A stretch of DNA of 64,000 bases from Metopolophium dirhodum. Its lineage: Eukaryota; Arthropoda; Insecta; Hemiptera; Aphididae. Made by a program: the position numbers and the translations under genes. The notes beneath the pieces were generated by a model, which was not told the origin of the DNA, did no database searches, and was given only the letters and a program-made list of their open reading frames with translations. Shown in pieces: positions 23,555 through 37,542 of the stretch (positions are counted from its first letter, which is position 1; each line of letters begins with the position of its first letter). Where the stretch lies: positions 9,362,001 through 9,426,000 of the forward strand of contig NC_083567.1 of assembly GCF_019925205.1 (NCBI RefSeq), read 5' to 3'.

Positions 23555-23895
23555 AATATCTGTACCACAGAAGTCAACTAACGCAAGTCTATTTTTTGAA
23601 ATTTTGAGTTAATTATATAACCAGAATATGCTTTTTGTGATCTTTTTAGAGGTATTACAACGTAAGTCCTATATACAATAAATGCATAGATCGCCAGAAG
23701 TATACTAACTTAAGTCCTAAACTATGATAGGAGTATAGAAACATATGTCCAGCGTTTACATAAGAAAAGTAATTCAAAATAATATTTTTGAAGTACACTA
23801 TTGTAAGTCCATTGCAACAAAAATTTTTGTTTTGTCTCTCCTGTAAAATTTGCTTTTTATGACTTGCGTTACTTGACTTCTGTGGTACAGATATT
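23555..23895. mobile_element. 341-bp non-autonomous DNA transposon with 35-bp inverted ends
   Basis: Left end AATATCTGTACCACAGAAGT continuing CAACTAACGCAAGTC; the right end is its complement (GACTTGCGTTACTTGACTTC, TGTGGTACAGATATT). One mismatch is visible across about 35 bases. Inside are further AAGTCC-type boxes (CGTAAGTCC, CTTAAGTCC, TTGTAAGTCC). No coding capacity. Confidence 0.8.
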
Positions 23896-26280
23896 AAATA
23901 TTTATTTGTATGTCGTACCTACACACGTGTAACATTGGTTACGTCGTAACTACAGTTTATTCATAATTAATATTAGGACAAATTTACTTATTAGGAAGGT
24001 AATTTTAAAAGGGGAACTGGGAACAACAATGAAACTGCGTTCGAACGAAGGTTTTTATTATTATTGTAACTTTTGTTGATGTTATATGTCATTTTTTTAA
24101 GGGTTGAAATGTAATTTTCGCTTTTATTTAAAGCATTTTTGATAGTTATTAGGGCATTTTTAACCCGGGCCCTAATCATTAAGTATTGTTGTTAGGTATA
24201 TCGGTCAAACAAATAGATGAGTGGGTACCGCGAACATTTTTTTCTTAATTATGAATAATATACCCAACCATATGATTATAGTATTATAGGTACCAAATAA
24301 AAAATGTTCGTAGTAGGTACCTGTATAATTATCAAAACAATTATTATAGAACCGCAAACGGTAAACGTAGATAATGCATAACTTCATGTTATAATCGTAC
24401 ATACATCTATATAATATAATTCGGCCAGACTATACCGACTACTGCGGGTTGCGGAAAGTATAATCGTATAACTGTATAAGCACTAACCTAGTATAAGTAG
24501 TATGGTATAGCCGGATAGCCCGATAGCCGTATATATAGGTAACCTATAGAACTCGAAACACTTGGAATCGCTTCGAATAATAATTATTTTTGGCCCGTTG
24601 TTATTTTTCGACAGGTTTTCGATCTTCGTGGATTTATAATTTATTAAATAAAAGCGGAATGCACTATATTATATGACGTATATACCTATTATTAAATTAT
24701 TATTATCGTTATTAATTATTATTATGTACCTCCTATACGTGCTTGCATAATATCGGTGACGGACTAGACGGTATTTGGCCCAGAGCTATACATTTTTTGG
24801 TTTTGGAAAGAATTACCATAAGTTTCATTTTGCCGGGTTATGCACTTATGTCTTATGCCTACTGCTCATGCGTGTCCGTGCACCCATCGCCTTCTCCGCA
24901 AGTCTCGCGACTGACTTGGTTCAATTCTGCAATCGAATCCGCCACTGTGGCAGTACCTATCATGTGCTACTATTATTATTATTATTATTATGATTACACG
25001 AGGGCAATAATTATATTATCCGTCAGCAATGACCGACTTGATGATGTGTAATAATATGTTGCTAAGGCCTAAGGACATTGTTAATATGATAAAATAGGTA
25101 AATTATGCATAGCGCGGTACACTAAAATATCTATTTGGTGCCAGCAGGTGGGTACCTATACGAACTACCTAGTAGGAGATACCTGATCGGTGTTTAGCGG
25201 CAATGATATTACAAAACTTTATATCTGGAAAAATTGGAACTACCCGTATTACATCAAATAGATCTGCAGCATCGGCTAGGGTTTAGACCCACGACCTAAC
25301 CGTCCCCCCCCCAAAAAAAATTAAATTAATAGTCTTCTTCGGGCTGCAAGTGCTAGGTAAATACCGTTTTTAAATTTTTGTCTATATGTTTCAAATTATT
25401 AAACCCAATAAAAATTTAAGATTTTGTATAGATCCCCCCCACAACTTTTTTTTTACTGCTAACATTTTGATCAAAGTATTGATAATGACCATTCATGTTT
25501 GCTAAAAACGTATATCCCCCCCCCCCCCCAAACCAAATTCCTAATTACGCCACTGTACAGTATTTCTAATATAGATAATTTAATGATACATAATTTACAA
25601 TATATATATATAGTACCTATATACACACATACGATAAGAATTGTTTTTTTTCCGTAGACAACAATTATAGTTGCAGTTTATAATGTGGGGGGGGGGTGGC
25701 TTAAGTTCTCCCAACAATGTATCTATTTGCACCTATGCTCTGCAGTTTACTCAAATAATAAACTATAAGTCCATAGATTTATTAAAACCGGAAGATAACA
25801 CAAATAATGTATCTCAGGAATTCTATAATACAGGTACCTACGAAACAAACTTACTTACATAATAAACATAACATTATAATATTATATCGATGTTGGTATT
25901 TAAATGTCAGAAATTTCTTTTTTGAAAATTTATATTTATTTAGTTTACTCGTAACGTGCAATTTTCTGGTTAATCATATACAAATAGTACCTACCTATAT
26001 CTTTTAAAATAGGCGTGACCTATTTCCATAAGTATGCAGAGGTCATACAACATTTTTAGAGCATTCCTTTTACTGAGTTTTACGAGTAGATAAGTAACAG
26101 TAGATTATATCCAAAAGGCTAAGAATACAAATAAATACTATGCTAAAATACGTAAAAATAGTAATTTCGGATAATCGGATATTATAACATGTCACATGTG
26201 GGGGCCGATCACCTAATTTATCTTTGACATAATATGTCATAGTAGATTTTTAAATAAGGGGGGAGGAACGGCCCACCGCA
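23896..26280. other. Gene-poor stretch with short repeats and poly-C tracts
   Basis: No supported exon. It holds a (TTA)n microsatellite (about 24968-24990), a short inverted pair GGTACCGCGAACATTTTTT / AAAAAATGTTCG...GGTACC (24221-24322), C runs at about 25306, 25434 and 25515, and a G run near 25684. An orphan hAT-like end, AATTCCTAATTACGCCACTG, ends at about 25556 without a partner. Confidence 0.4.
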
Positions 26281-27060
26281 CAGTGGTTCAAAAATGAAAA
26301 TAGTTGGCCTAGAGTCAAATTTTCACAGAAATCTTACGAAATTATTTGTTATATTATACATAATTATAATTCGTATTCGTATACTGACTTAAAGGGTCTC
26401 CACGTGACCTGTTTTTTCTCAAAAACTTTTCTTATAAGGAAAAACTCTCAAGTCTTGTAAAAAGAGGTAAAAAGTTCGATAATTTTTTTTTTTTTTTTGG
26501 AAAGAGAAACCATTTTTCACAGGGCTTCAATTTTTAATTTGTATTCCTAAACCAGTATAAAATACGATTTTAAACTTCCATCTTCAAGTGCTCACTACAA
26601 AGTAACGAGCAAAGTTTAGCAAGTAATGATGATATATTTGTAATCATTAGATTGTGATTTAATTGGTGGTGTAAATAATATCGTCATGTAATTCAATGAA
26701 AAAAATAATTAAATTTGTATGTTTATAAAAAGTAATAGGTTTATTATCTTAATATTTGTAACATTGTACATTTCAATTACCATATACGGGTTAATAACAA
26801 TTGTAACTTCATAATTGGGTCATTAAATACTATTTTTGTAACTTATCCAACATAGATAAATTGATGAACGGTTCAATTTCATTTTATTTTATTTATTGTA
26901 GACAGTTAAACTATATGACGATTATTGACAAAATATCATAGTTTTTAAGAAAAAAACTTTATTTTGTCTATTTTATATTACATTATGAGTATACCCAATG
27001 ATATTTTGCAATAAGTATACATCGACTTTTGGCCAACTATTTTTATTTTTGAACCACTAG
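26281..27060. mobile_element. About 780-bp element with 40-bp inverted ends, hAT-like
   Basis: Left end CAGTGGTTCAAAAATGAAAA then TAGTTGGCC; right end GGCCAACTATTTTTATTTTT then GAACCACTAG, a close reverse complement. Flanks CCACCGCA and TGACCGTA agree at 5 of 8 positions, perhaps a decayed 8-bp duplication. No transposase frame visible, so non-autonomous or decayed. Confidence 0.65.
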
Positions 27061-28617
27061 TGACCGTAATGTACTGCAAGGGATCCCCGCTGTGGATCCA
27101 GCATTCAAGTTGAAATGTAAAAATAAATGATTAAACATTGCATTATGTATATAGGCGCTTTGATTGCATCTGATTGTTAAATAAAAAAATGGGGGACATT
27201 GGTGATGACACTTCGGCGCCACTTTACATGTGTATGCAATACATTTATACGATGCGCCTAAATATATTATTATGTTTAGTAATTATCTTGTGTTTACCCG
27301 GTTCAAAATTAATCCATGACCGGACATAATAATATCCTCTCGTCGCGTTTTTCCTTTCTCATTCATCCGGATCACCTTGGACGACGATCCCCACTATATA
27401 CTGAAAACGAATCGTTCAATAATACGATATTCGTACATGAATTTATGCATGGATTTGAGTAAAAAATTAAACGAAGGTAAATTTATAATAATATATTTTT
27501 GGTTATAATACTTATATAAACGGTCACTGATATTATGTGCACATAACACATGCAGGTAATACGTCATATAAATATATAATAGCTATCATATTATACAACT
27601 ATATAGAGTCGTTCGCGTGGACACATACTTATCGTAGATATCTGCAGTGCCTATATAATCTATATACATTATCAAATGTTATCAGTAGGTAAATTTATAT
27701 TATTATTTATTACTTTATGTGTTTATATTGGTAAGTATCTTGTTAAATATTGAAATACATTTTTTTTTACAATTTCAATTTGAAATTGGTATAGGTACGC
27801 GTTTAAGACGTAGCATTTTTGAAATAATTATTTAGGGTATTTATGATTAAAAATCCAATATTCTAAAAATGATTAACTACCTAAGTATACTTTTATGCCG
27901 AATTCTACAACGATTTGTCAGTAAATACTTCGTCTCTACGACTCTACTTAGTTTGAAAAACAATTTGTTCGTCGTAATTTTAAATATGTACATTGTACCT
28001 ACCTATATATACTGTTCAAAAAAAACTTGCCTCGATAAATTCAGGTCCTGCTGAAACGTTTTAACAGAAATGTTTAAAAGTACATATGGCGCTTTATATA
28101 CGCCCTAAGACTAATATTTTGAAAATATAATTAACTACCTATACATAATATAGGCAGTTAATAATAATATACACAATGACAAAAAGTCACTATGCGAATA
28201 ATATTTTTAACTTCATTCTGTATGCAAAAGAATTGTTGGTATGTATCAAGTGATACCATTAATATTTTTTAAATTGCAACAGAATAATAAAAATGGTTTA
28301 TTACGTATAAATATCCAATTTTGTAATAATTTGAACTTCAGGCGTTTTTGAGCGTTCTCGTCATAAAGAATTAATGTGGCATTACAACAACAAAAAACAA
28401 AAACAATTTATGAGGAACCTATTGTATTGAATTTTCAAACTTTTTGACCATTTCAAACAGCATACAATTTTCTATTTGCATATATTGAAAATAAAAAGTA
28501 GGAAAAAAGAAAATTTAAAATATCTAAAAAAAATCCAAACTGAGTCAAAGTATTTCGAAAGTTAAATAAAGTCTAGTACATAAATGCTAATTTTAATATT
28601 TGGGGAAAATGACAATG
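27061..28617. other. Intergenic, AT-rich, nothing recognised
   Basis: No coding exon or repeat pair supported over about 1.55 kb. Confidence 0.4.
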
Positions 28618-28620
28618 TGC

Positions 28621-28938
28621 CTACGTTGTGAGAAAAAAATATATCTTATGCAACGCAACATGCAAGTCTTTAGTACTAGGTATACTGGTATACATAATCG
28701 TATTACCATAATGTACATACGTGACATTGGTTATATCAACGTGGAAAATATGCAAAAATATATTTGTAAGAATTGCGGTGACTAGAATACTTGTGTAGTT
28801 GTGTAAGTCTAGCAGCGTTTTACCGAACGACGTTTTCCATTGGTAGTGTTTAGGTACAATATGAACGCAATATCGAATGCTCAGCAATACGCAAGTCACC
28901 AAACACACCACGGCTGTAATAATATTGATAAACTCCAT
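28621..28938 (-). CDS. Hypothetical small membrane protein, uncertain
   Basis: An open frame of 105 residues from ATG at 28938, beginning MEFINIITAVVCLVTCVLLS, an N-terminal hydrophobic helix, then a charged segment PKHYQWKTSFGKTLLDLHNY and a second hydrophobic stretch. Codon third positions in the first half are richer in G/C than the surroundings, which favours coding. I recognise no family, and the second half reads like non-coding AT-rich sequence, so it may be a first exon whose donor I cannot fix. It could also be chance. Confidence 0.25.
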   Translation of the reverse strand: MEFINIITAVVCLVTCVLLSIRYCVHIVPKHYQWKTSFGKTLLDLHNYTSILVTAILTNIFLHIFHVDITNVTYVHYGNTIMYTSIPSTKDLHVALHKIYFFLTT

Positions 28939-29028
28939 TTTATAACTAAGGTAGTCAACTATATTATAATCAAAGTTCATATACGATATACATATAATCA
29001 TTACGCTATAACTTACGTCATATAACAT

Positions 29029-31755
29029 GTCTATTATTTTTTATTTGGTCACAGAAAATAAAATAATTTTTATGATTGGATATAAATATTAAATATATAA
29101 TTTTGGACCTGTATTTTATATTTAGTCAAAACAACCCAAATAACCGTGCACAAAAATCTGTGCAGTTTAACGGGATTTAATCTTATAAGAAAACGTAAAT
29201 CCACGGGCATTTAATTTATCATGGTAAACGCCGAGCGGACCAGCTTGTAAATCGTCATTTTATATTCAAAATGTGAATTCTCAATATTTATCGGTAATTA
29301 GGTAACCAGGGTCGGACTGGGCAGGGTCCGGCTCATTATCCTAGATATATAACAGCTGCCCTACTCTGACCAGGTAATTTGGGAGCTAGAGGGGGCTTAG
29401 ACGCCCAAATACTTTTTTGCCCCCCCAAATAATATAATGGCAAATTAAAGAGAGTCATTTATGATTTATTCGTTATAGAAACTGCAGGAACCATTTAACT
29501 ATTAAAGTTTGATGACACCTCTGTCTCATATAAATATATAATCCTATTACAGTATTATGTGTATGTCAAATTACTATATGTTCATGTACTTATGTCCTAT
29601 ACGATTTAATCATACCACTTACAAGGCACCAGCCCAAAACCCTTCTAGTTCTGTCTTCTAAGACAGATCTAGTACTACAGTAGACCACTGGGGCAGTCTG
29701 CCCCTGTAGGTAACTATACTATTATTATGTACCTATTATGTGTAGATAGCCCAATTAGTAAATGTCAACATTTATTATTTTAAAAACAAATTTTGGGTCT
29801 TCTAACTTCTAGACACTACAGCTTACAGGGCATTAGCATAAAACAACTCTATTACGTCTGGTTTAATTTGAACGTCGTACAAGGTATTTAATGTGAGTTT
29901 TTAGATGAGATAAGTATATTAGATATCGTGTCGTATACGTCCAGTCTCGTTAGCCGTCTGACATTTTTCTTAAACACGCTAATATTTGTATTTTTGTAGC
30001 TACCTACAAAATGTATAAACGAAAACAGTGTTGTACATGATTTAATAATTATTTTATTACAAAATGATCACATGACGTCCAAACTTCTGAAATTAGCATC
30101 AAAATTAATGAAAAAAAACTTAGTGACATTTTGTTGTCCATTATTTGGAATTTGGATTTATGATAAATAAACGTGAGAACAAGAATATTATAAACCGTTT
30201 TAAATGTGGGTGAATATAACCGTCACGTGCAGAACAATATTAAAATGAAATTATTAAACATTAAAAATTGGCTCTAGTTAGTACCTATACCAAGTCAACT
30301 GGTATAATGCCACATTATAGCTATTTTTTTTTTTATATATAGCTATCAGCACACGACTATTATAGCTCAGCAATTACATATGCGACAATATTACAAGATT
30401 AAAATATTTGCACAATATCAAAGTATATAAAAATAATATAACAAATATATAGTTGGATAATGAGTGGTAGCCGGTAGGTACTCACATTATAGCTATATAC
30501 TAGTGGTGTATTGGATAATGTTAAATGATTTTTAAAAATAGAGTTTGAATGGATATAATATTAACTATAGACTATAGTGTAATAATATCAGGCCCAATTT
30601 ATAGGTACCTACATCATAATTTTATCACCTGAAAAAAAATTTTAAATACCTACTGCTATTATAGTCATATAGCTAATACATTATCATAGCACTCTACATA
30701 TTTTAATCTCCTGAGTTGTGCCCGTTATACCGATCTAGCGATTGCTGGTGATTTTTTACTTATTCCACTTAATTACACGCTCCGACCTTACTTCGAGTCT
30801 CCCCCCCACACTTTCCAACGTCTTCATCAACATAAATAATATACAAAAGTACTTATATTGTTTACTTCACATCGCATCCATACACAATTATACAAGGTAT
30901 ACCTATACGCAGTACGCACGGAAATATACCTAGTCTATTCTAGGTATTACAGGACTCGAGTTGTCTCCAATATATTTTATCCACTTTAGAATAATGTACA
31001 CTACACATTACACAATACGTAATTTATTGTTCATGTTACTATTATGTATCGATAACCATGATCTGTACCTACGTCATACGACGGAGACCCTAGACACGTG
31101 ATGTATACACGTAGCGTTAAATATTATAGGTAGGTTCATACAATAAATCGGTGCTGCGATATTATGCGATTTAGGCAGAAATACAGCCACAAATGCAGTA
31201 TAACTAGTATAAGTATAGCCGTACAAGTATAAAGGTATGCCTGATAACGAGTTCGTGCTACACACAAACATTTTGTAAGTTATAAGACTAGAAGATTGAA
31301 AAATAAACTTACTTTCTATTTTACCGAGAAACATAGGCACAATTTATTAGGTAGTTTTTACAATCTTACGTATAAATGGATATAATATCATATTGTGTGT
31401 GTACCTATATTATATTGTGTAATAATAATATATATATATGAGTGTTATATAACGTCCTCACAACAGTTAAAACAGATACAAGGGTGAATAAGCACTCACC
31501 CCATCCTATACTCCCATGGATACTATAGTTAATAGATATAGATATCTAAAATATTTTTTAAAAATGTGTAACTAATACTTTATATTTCCATTTTTTGTTG
31601 GTGGCAGTTATATGGTGTATCACTTTTCAAAAAACGAGAGTTTATAACTACTTACCTAATTTACATTTTTTTCTAATACTTTTAAGTATATTTAAATATT
31701 TTGGGTCTAATACTCCTTGCATTCCTATATATCTAGTCTACACTCAACCGCTATT
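29029..31755. other. Gene-poor stretch
   Basis: No supported exon. A small candidate hAT remnant lies at about 29307-29370 (CAGGGTCGGACTGGGCAGG and an inverted GCCCTACTCTGACC, flanked by AGGTAAC/AGGTAAT), weakly supported. The rest is AT-rich with AGGTACCTA words. Confidence 0.35.
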
Positions 31756-31763
31756 ATGTAGGT

Positions 31764-31933
31764 CAGGAATCTTAAACTCGCGGTCCGCGAACACATTTTA
31801 AGCACGGCATGTATTTGTTGTTGTATTTTTAATCATTTTATATATGTTTTTAGTACGAATGAGGTCCGCGAGACTTAAAAATAATAATATAGGTGGTCCT
31901 CTGCCTAAAAAGGCTGAAGAGCGAAGACCCTTG
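31764..31933. mobile_element. 170-bp hAT-type MITE with 8-bp target duplication
   Basis: Left end CAGGAATCTTAAACTCGCGG; the right end read inward is CAAGGGTCTTCGCTC. The flanks ATGTAGGT (31756-31763) and ATATAGGT (31934-31941) match at 7 of 8 positions, the target-duplication length of hAT elements. GTCCGCGA occurs inside both ends. No coding capacity. Confidence 0.7.
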
Positions 31934-31941
31934 ATATAGGT

Positions 31942-32860
31942 CTAATACTCTATGATAATAAGAATATGTTCTCGTTTAGTAGGCACACCACTTAATTTAC
32001 CGTTTACTCGGCTGTTGCTGCAGGGCCGAATATCGACCACGGTGGAACGGGTGTTGTCGTAGGATAAAAACTAAGAGTCCTGGGGGGGGGGGGGAGCATT
32101 CACTATTTTGTATACATCTTGTTTACTGATAACTGACGAGCAATATTTCGGATCTTCTATCTCAGGCTGTACGATATATTACGTCTATATATAACGTAGA
32201 ATGATAGCCGATGGCATGAACAATCATTGAACGTTTCAAGAATCAATATAGTGAGTTAATGGTCGCTTAAATAGTTGAATATGATTTAGTGACCCACGAC
32301 TGGCCCGTCAATTTTTATTGAACCATTAAATCAATCAATTTTTTATGCATCCCGGCACCAAGGTCTGTGGTCTCGGACAACATAAAAAAAACCGTTATCA
32401 CCGCGACTGACTATCTTGGGCGGCGGAGATAATAAATCATATGTTTTGCTATCTCCGAGTGCGTTATTAATTTTTAACGCGAGAACCGTGTATAATTACG
32501 ATAATGATAATAATAAATAATAATACGAGAGCGGAGAGAAGCCTCTTTGAACGTGTCCGTAACCGTAACGAAACGCTTTGATTTACAATATTATCGGGGC
32601 AGTTAAAAATATTATCACCCAACACCTATATAAATATTGATAAGGCCGTATAGGGGATAGTTTGTGCCGTTTTCAACACCCCGCGAGTGTGGTGACGATA
32701 AAATAAGATAATAATGACGTCGGCGTTTTAGTGGGGAATCAGATCGATAGGATTATAATAAAAAAAATGTATTATTATAATATAATATAATAGATGGGTT
32801 CGATACAACGTATACTAATAATAATAATAATAATAATTTATATGTAGTTATGCTTACAAT
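31942..32860. other. Gene-poor stretch with G run
   Basis: Contains a G10-type run at about 32083-32094 and a (ATA)n microsatellite at about 32817-32837. If the exon at 32867-33160 is real, this would be its first intron. Confidence 0.35.
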
Positions 32861-32866
32861 GATGCT

Positions 32867-33160
32867 GGTCAAAAACACCACCAGCTTGTTGAACACGACA
32901 ATCGCCCCGATGCGGAATATGATGAACGTCGACGATAATCTGCCCATGATAATAATATTATCGCGACACTCGTGGGTTAGATATTATTATTATTCGTTCG
33001 TCACTGTGCGGGCGGGCGGGCGCACAAGCCACAAAACGCTGGTCCGACGCGAACGACGACGGCGCAGAACCGAACCACGATAGGCAGATGCACTGACTGT
33101 CACAGGATCCGTGTCGACCATGCGTGGCATTTCTCCCCTTCCACTGCGCCGCCACAAACG
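32867..33160 (-). CDS. Probable first exon (with 5' UTR) of an unidentified membrane protein
   Basis: On -, a CpG-rich leader (about 32955-33160) is followed by ATG (about 32951) and a frame MGRLSSTFIIFRIGAIVVFN then KLVVFLTSII, ending at a donor GTAAGC. Third codon positions are mostly G/C (TTC ATC, GTC GTG, AAC AAG CTG), unlike nearby DNA. The peptide is a membrane helix. It faintly recalls the helix RVATINTVGDFMLFLGKVL of choline-transporter-like (SLC44) proteins, but that helix is near their C-terminus, so I do not adopt the name. An alternative is an internal exon from acceptor GGGCAG at about 32946. Downstream exons were not found within the window. Confidence 0.35.
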
Positions 33161-33765
33161 ATATTTTTGCTATTATTATCATTGTCATACACTATAGGAA
33201 TGTATTATGGACATTTACTTCGAGGTAGGTCGGTGGGTATTCGGGTAGCATAGTAAAACGTTATTATTAATTTTAATCTTCTCCGTCGTCGTTCCCTCTG
33301 CGTGTTCGTTTTTCCTTGAAAAAATTCAATTCCAATATAAACAAGAACGCAAATCAATAACAAACTCCGATATTTTTTACCGGGAAATAGGTACCCATGT
33401 ACGATAAAAAAAAAAACGACGTATCGTTAAATACAGAAACACCGGGGGAAAAAAAAATGATACATTTAAAATCAATTTGAGGTGCCGTTTGCGAACCGCG
33501 ATTTTCCACTCATCGGTTGTTCAATTCTTTCTTTTATTCTCTTATATAATTTTATTATTTACTTATTATTCACCATGCAGTTTGTTTGGATTGTAAAATA
33601 TATATTTTTAATACCTAATGAAGTACTCAAATACCTACGCCAATGACGAGAACTGTTACGATTATGCATTTAAAGCACCATATAATAATATGATATACAA
33701 AATTGCATACTGCAGAGTCGGCTATACCGTTATTTTTGTGTTAGTTTTATTATATTCTAAACCAG
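33161..33765. other. Spacer right of the GC-rich exon
   Basis: Would hold the promoter of the - strand exon at 32867-33160. No TATA box or other clear site. Confidence 0.35.
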
Positions 33766-34141
33766 GCAGTCTTGTTAAGAATACTTTTCAAATGTATTCA
33801 AAATACATACTCATTTAAATACTTGGTGCCATTAATACGTATTCGAATAACACTATCTTTTAAAAGTAGTCGAATATAAATACAAATACATTTTAAAAGC
33901 ATTCAAAATACTTTTCAATTAATATATTTTTTTAAATATTAAAATATCCGTACGTTTATCATGAATGTAGGTACCTACACTTAAAATCATTAATACATAT
34001 TTAAATTAAATAATTAATAAATACTTTCATTAATTAGTTCAAGAATTTCAGATGTCACATATAGGTACCTATTATATTTCTGCAAAGAAAATGTATTTTC
34101 AAGGTATTTAAAATACTCTTGTCGAAATGTATTTTAAATGC
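33766..34141. mobile_element. Remnant of a CAGTCTTGT-end element rich in AAATACTTT words
   Basis: Starts CAGTCTTGTTAAGAATACTT and contains many AAATAC/GTATTT words, with ATACTCTTGTCG near the right side. The same start occurs at 61617, where the matching inverted right end AAGACTG is present, so this is a second, less complete copy of that family. Confidence 0.5.
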
Positions 34142-34857
34142 CTATATAGGTATAACGAAAACTCAACTAGACTGCAGGAAAACGGTATACACGAAAACGA
34201 CCCACCCAGTAGCATAATAACATTGTAATGTTCAATGGAATTCTTTTAATTATTCCAAGTAGCCATTAGCTGATATATGCCTTGGATCTAGGTCGTGTTC
34301 GAAATTCGTTTAATTTATTCAAAACAGTTGCGCGTGTACTTCCATGACCGTGGTATATTGTATAAAATCACGAAAGTGGACTAGAGTAGAAAAAATTTAT
34401 AATTACTATCAGTCTACGTAGAACATCATAATTATATATTTATTTGTACTTACTAGACACTATAGTTGGGTTACGACGGAAGTTATATCGCGATATATAC
34501 ATGTATCACCACTCACCAGGTGGCTACATAGAAATATCCGAATATACAATAGTGATATTAATTACTAAATAATTGATTCTAAAGAGTTCGCTAATCGCTA
34601 GTTTTGCAAGGGAAAACAATAAGTAATAAATTATAGAACTATATAGGTAATATTGTATATTTCTACCAACTCGTATAGAAGGTATAATACGAATAATAAT
34701 TACATATGAACTTTCTCTGTGGCCCGTTGTATTTTATAAGAACACTCATTTCAGTATTTATACATAATAGATTACAATGATAATTAATTATATTTGTGTT
34801 ATACTACAAACTCAAGTGTGAAATTGTTCCAGACTCCAGTTGAGTGGAAACGGAGTG
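34142..34857. other. Intergenic, AT-rich
   Basis: No exon supported. The words TTCCATGACCGTGGTA near 34342 resemble the hairpin arm upstream of RpL10A. Confidence 0.35.
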
Positions 34858-34865
34858 GCCCAAAG

Positions 34866-35026
34866 CAGGAATGGCTCCAGGGGGGCCCTAGGGCCGGCCG
34901 CGCCCCCCAAGCTGTATTTCTAAACAATTTTATACTGTTTAAAACAAAATCATAAAAAAAAATCATCGATATTTTCTGAAAACTATGACTTGGACCCTCC
35001 TAAACATGTCTCTGGAGCCGCCCCTG
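34866..35026. mobile_element. 161-bp hAT-type MITE with 8-bp target duplication
   Basis: Left end CAGGAATGGCTCCAGGGGGG; the right end read inward is CAGGGGCGGCTCCAGAGAC. Flanks GCCCAAAG (34858-34865) and GCCCAGAG (35027-35034) match at 7 of 8 positions. GC-rich ends around an AT-rich core, no coding capacity. Confidence 0.8.
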
Positions 35027-35034
35027 GCCCAGAG

Positions 35035-37496
35035 GCACAGGAGGAGTGTTTAAAGAAATATTAGGTAGGTACACTATTCTGCATTTCAGCGTCTCTCCTC
35101 GTTTTAACTTAAAATCACGGTAGATTATAGTCTAGCTGTTTGGTATACTTTAATCTACTGTGCTTTAAATACCTATACCTACTGTTGTATAACTAATTAA
35201 TAACTTATTCGAAATTTATTCGATTTGTATGCATTTACGGAATACAATATTCTGCAAACATCCGAATGCGAAATAGAAAAATGTTTTTATGTTGTCACAC
35301 AAAAAAGTAAAAACTTATAATATTAAAACGATAAAAATAGAGAAAATATAATTCGGTTTCGAAAATGATTTTTGAGATTACTTCAAATTATGTTGGTAAT
35401 TTTAATTTTAATTTCCAAAAACTTCATACATTTTCGAGAAAAATTAGTGTTTACTTTTAAAAGAATCATTTCCTATAATTGAGTACTTATGTGTATAAAC
35501 TATAAGTAGCAGGTATAGCTATTTATCATCGTATTTTAACTGAATACCTTCAACTATTATGATTAATGACCTAGTTACCAATATATCGTTTGTCCATGTA
35601 CATATATCTAATGACTATAACACCCTATCAATTATCAAATATATTGGCAGTCCAACACCCTAACGTGCAATGATAGTAATTGAAGATATTGAGTGTTGTA
35701 CTGTTACCTTAGGTACCTCATAAATCATAATATAGGATATAGGTACTATAGAGTTTGGACTACGGAGTATCGTCAAATATTATAATATGAAACTGACCAA
35801 TATATATTTTAAATATTATACTAATAAGTTTTAAATTTTAAATCGTTATAACGATTTTTAAAGTTTGTTTACATATTATATTTTATAAGACTCCATGAAT
35901 GGAAGAAAATATGAAAGTATCACTAACGATAACATTTACATAAACATATTTTATATTTATATTATACTATCTACATTATTACCTACTTACCTATAATGTT
36001 CATCAATAAACCTTGGAAATTTGAAATATATTTGAAATTTTAATGCATTAACATATGTAAGGCGGCAACGTATTGCACACATGTACCTATTATATAGTAT
36101 ATGTCTGTATTTACCATAATATTATAACCAGAATGTACTATGCATTTTACGTTCTTTGCATGCATCAGTGGTGGACATTATGGGAGGGGGGAAGGTTGAT
36201 AAAATAAAATACAACACAATATTGTTTGGACATTTTTTTCTGAAATAGGTAATTTTTTTGTCAATCAAGATCAATTAATCTGTTGACATGGTTTATTAAG
36301 TTATTAAACCTACTATAATTATACACCTTAATACCTTATACACTTATAAGCTTGAATTAATTAAATCGGTTTGTTTTAATATATTCCTTCAGCTGTAGTA
36401 TCATCAATACGGCAATAAGTGAATGTAGAAAACTTCTATCACCTAATTCAAAATAAACGTTTATGACGTATTATATAATATATTATGCGTACCGCCGTAT
36501 ACCGGTGTATAATACATTATCGAGATAAACATCATCGAATTATTGGTATATATTTAGATATTTCATAATTTTCGTGTAGTATATATGTATTACCAAAATT
36601 ATTAGGTACCTATATCTGGCATTTCTTCGTTATACCTCGAGCGTTGAAATTAAAATATTATATTAATGTATAGGTAGTTATTCTATGTCAGTATTATTTA
36701 TTTACTAAGACTTCGTCCGCTGTAGGTTATAAATTAAAACACGTCCTTGGAGTGGAGGTCTTTTAGCCGAATCAAAAAATGAAAAAATACTAATGTGTAT
36801 CAATGTATTATTCAAATCACTAAAGCGCAAAACTGTAAGATGTAAGTCAATAATTGAAAGCCAAAAATGTCTTCTGGTTTTCGTATATGGTTATGTATAT
36901 AGGTACCTTTTAGTAAATATAATCAATTCATATATATTAGTTTTTATTATTATATTATGATTTACCGATAAATAATAATTATTGATTACAATGTTGACTA
37001 TTATAGGTAATAGAATTTAAAATGAAATAATATTTTTACGTTTGTAAATGCAATTACAATTTGAAACATTATTATAACTTATTCAAATTTTCAGTAATAC
37101 ATGATGGTATAATACTATAGAAATGTATTAAATAAACATAATATACATGTATATATTACACATAATATATAAGAAAAAAATTCTAAATAGGTACCTATCT
37201 ATAAACTTTTAACTTTTAAGTGAATATTTGTGTCATGCGTTTATACGGTAGTTGAAAAATGACAACCGCAATTTATATAGTTAGAACTTAGAAGTCACCA
37301 CTGCCACTGACTTACTGGTGGTGGGAGAAATTATGTCTAAATCTTGGTTTTACTCAATATGGCGATGGCACGACAATTATTACGTCTTATCTGTTCGAGT
37401 CGTGTCGTCTTATCGGACATATTTGTATTTATTAATTAATATTTCCATGTGTTTTTTATTGTTTTATTTAAAGAAGATAATAATATAAATAATAAA

Positions 37497-37542
<46 letters not shown>

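Noticed and set aside
29307..29370. Miniature 64-bp hAT element
   Set aside because: The ends match only partly and the right border lacks the expected CCCTG; kept only as a note in the region entry.
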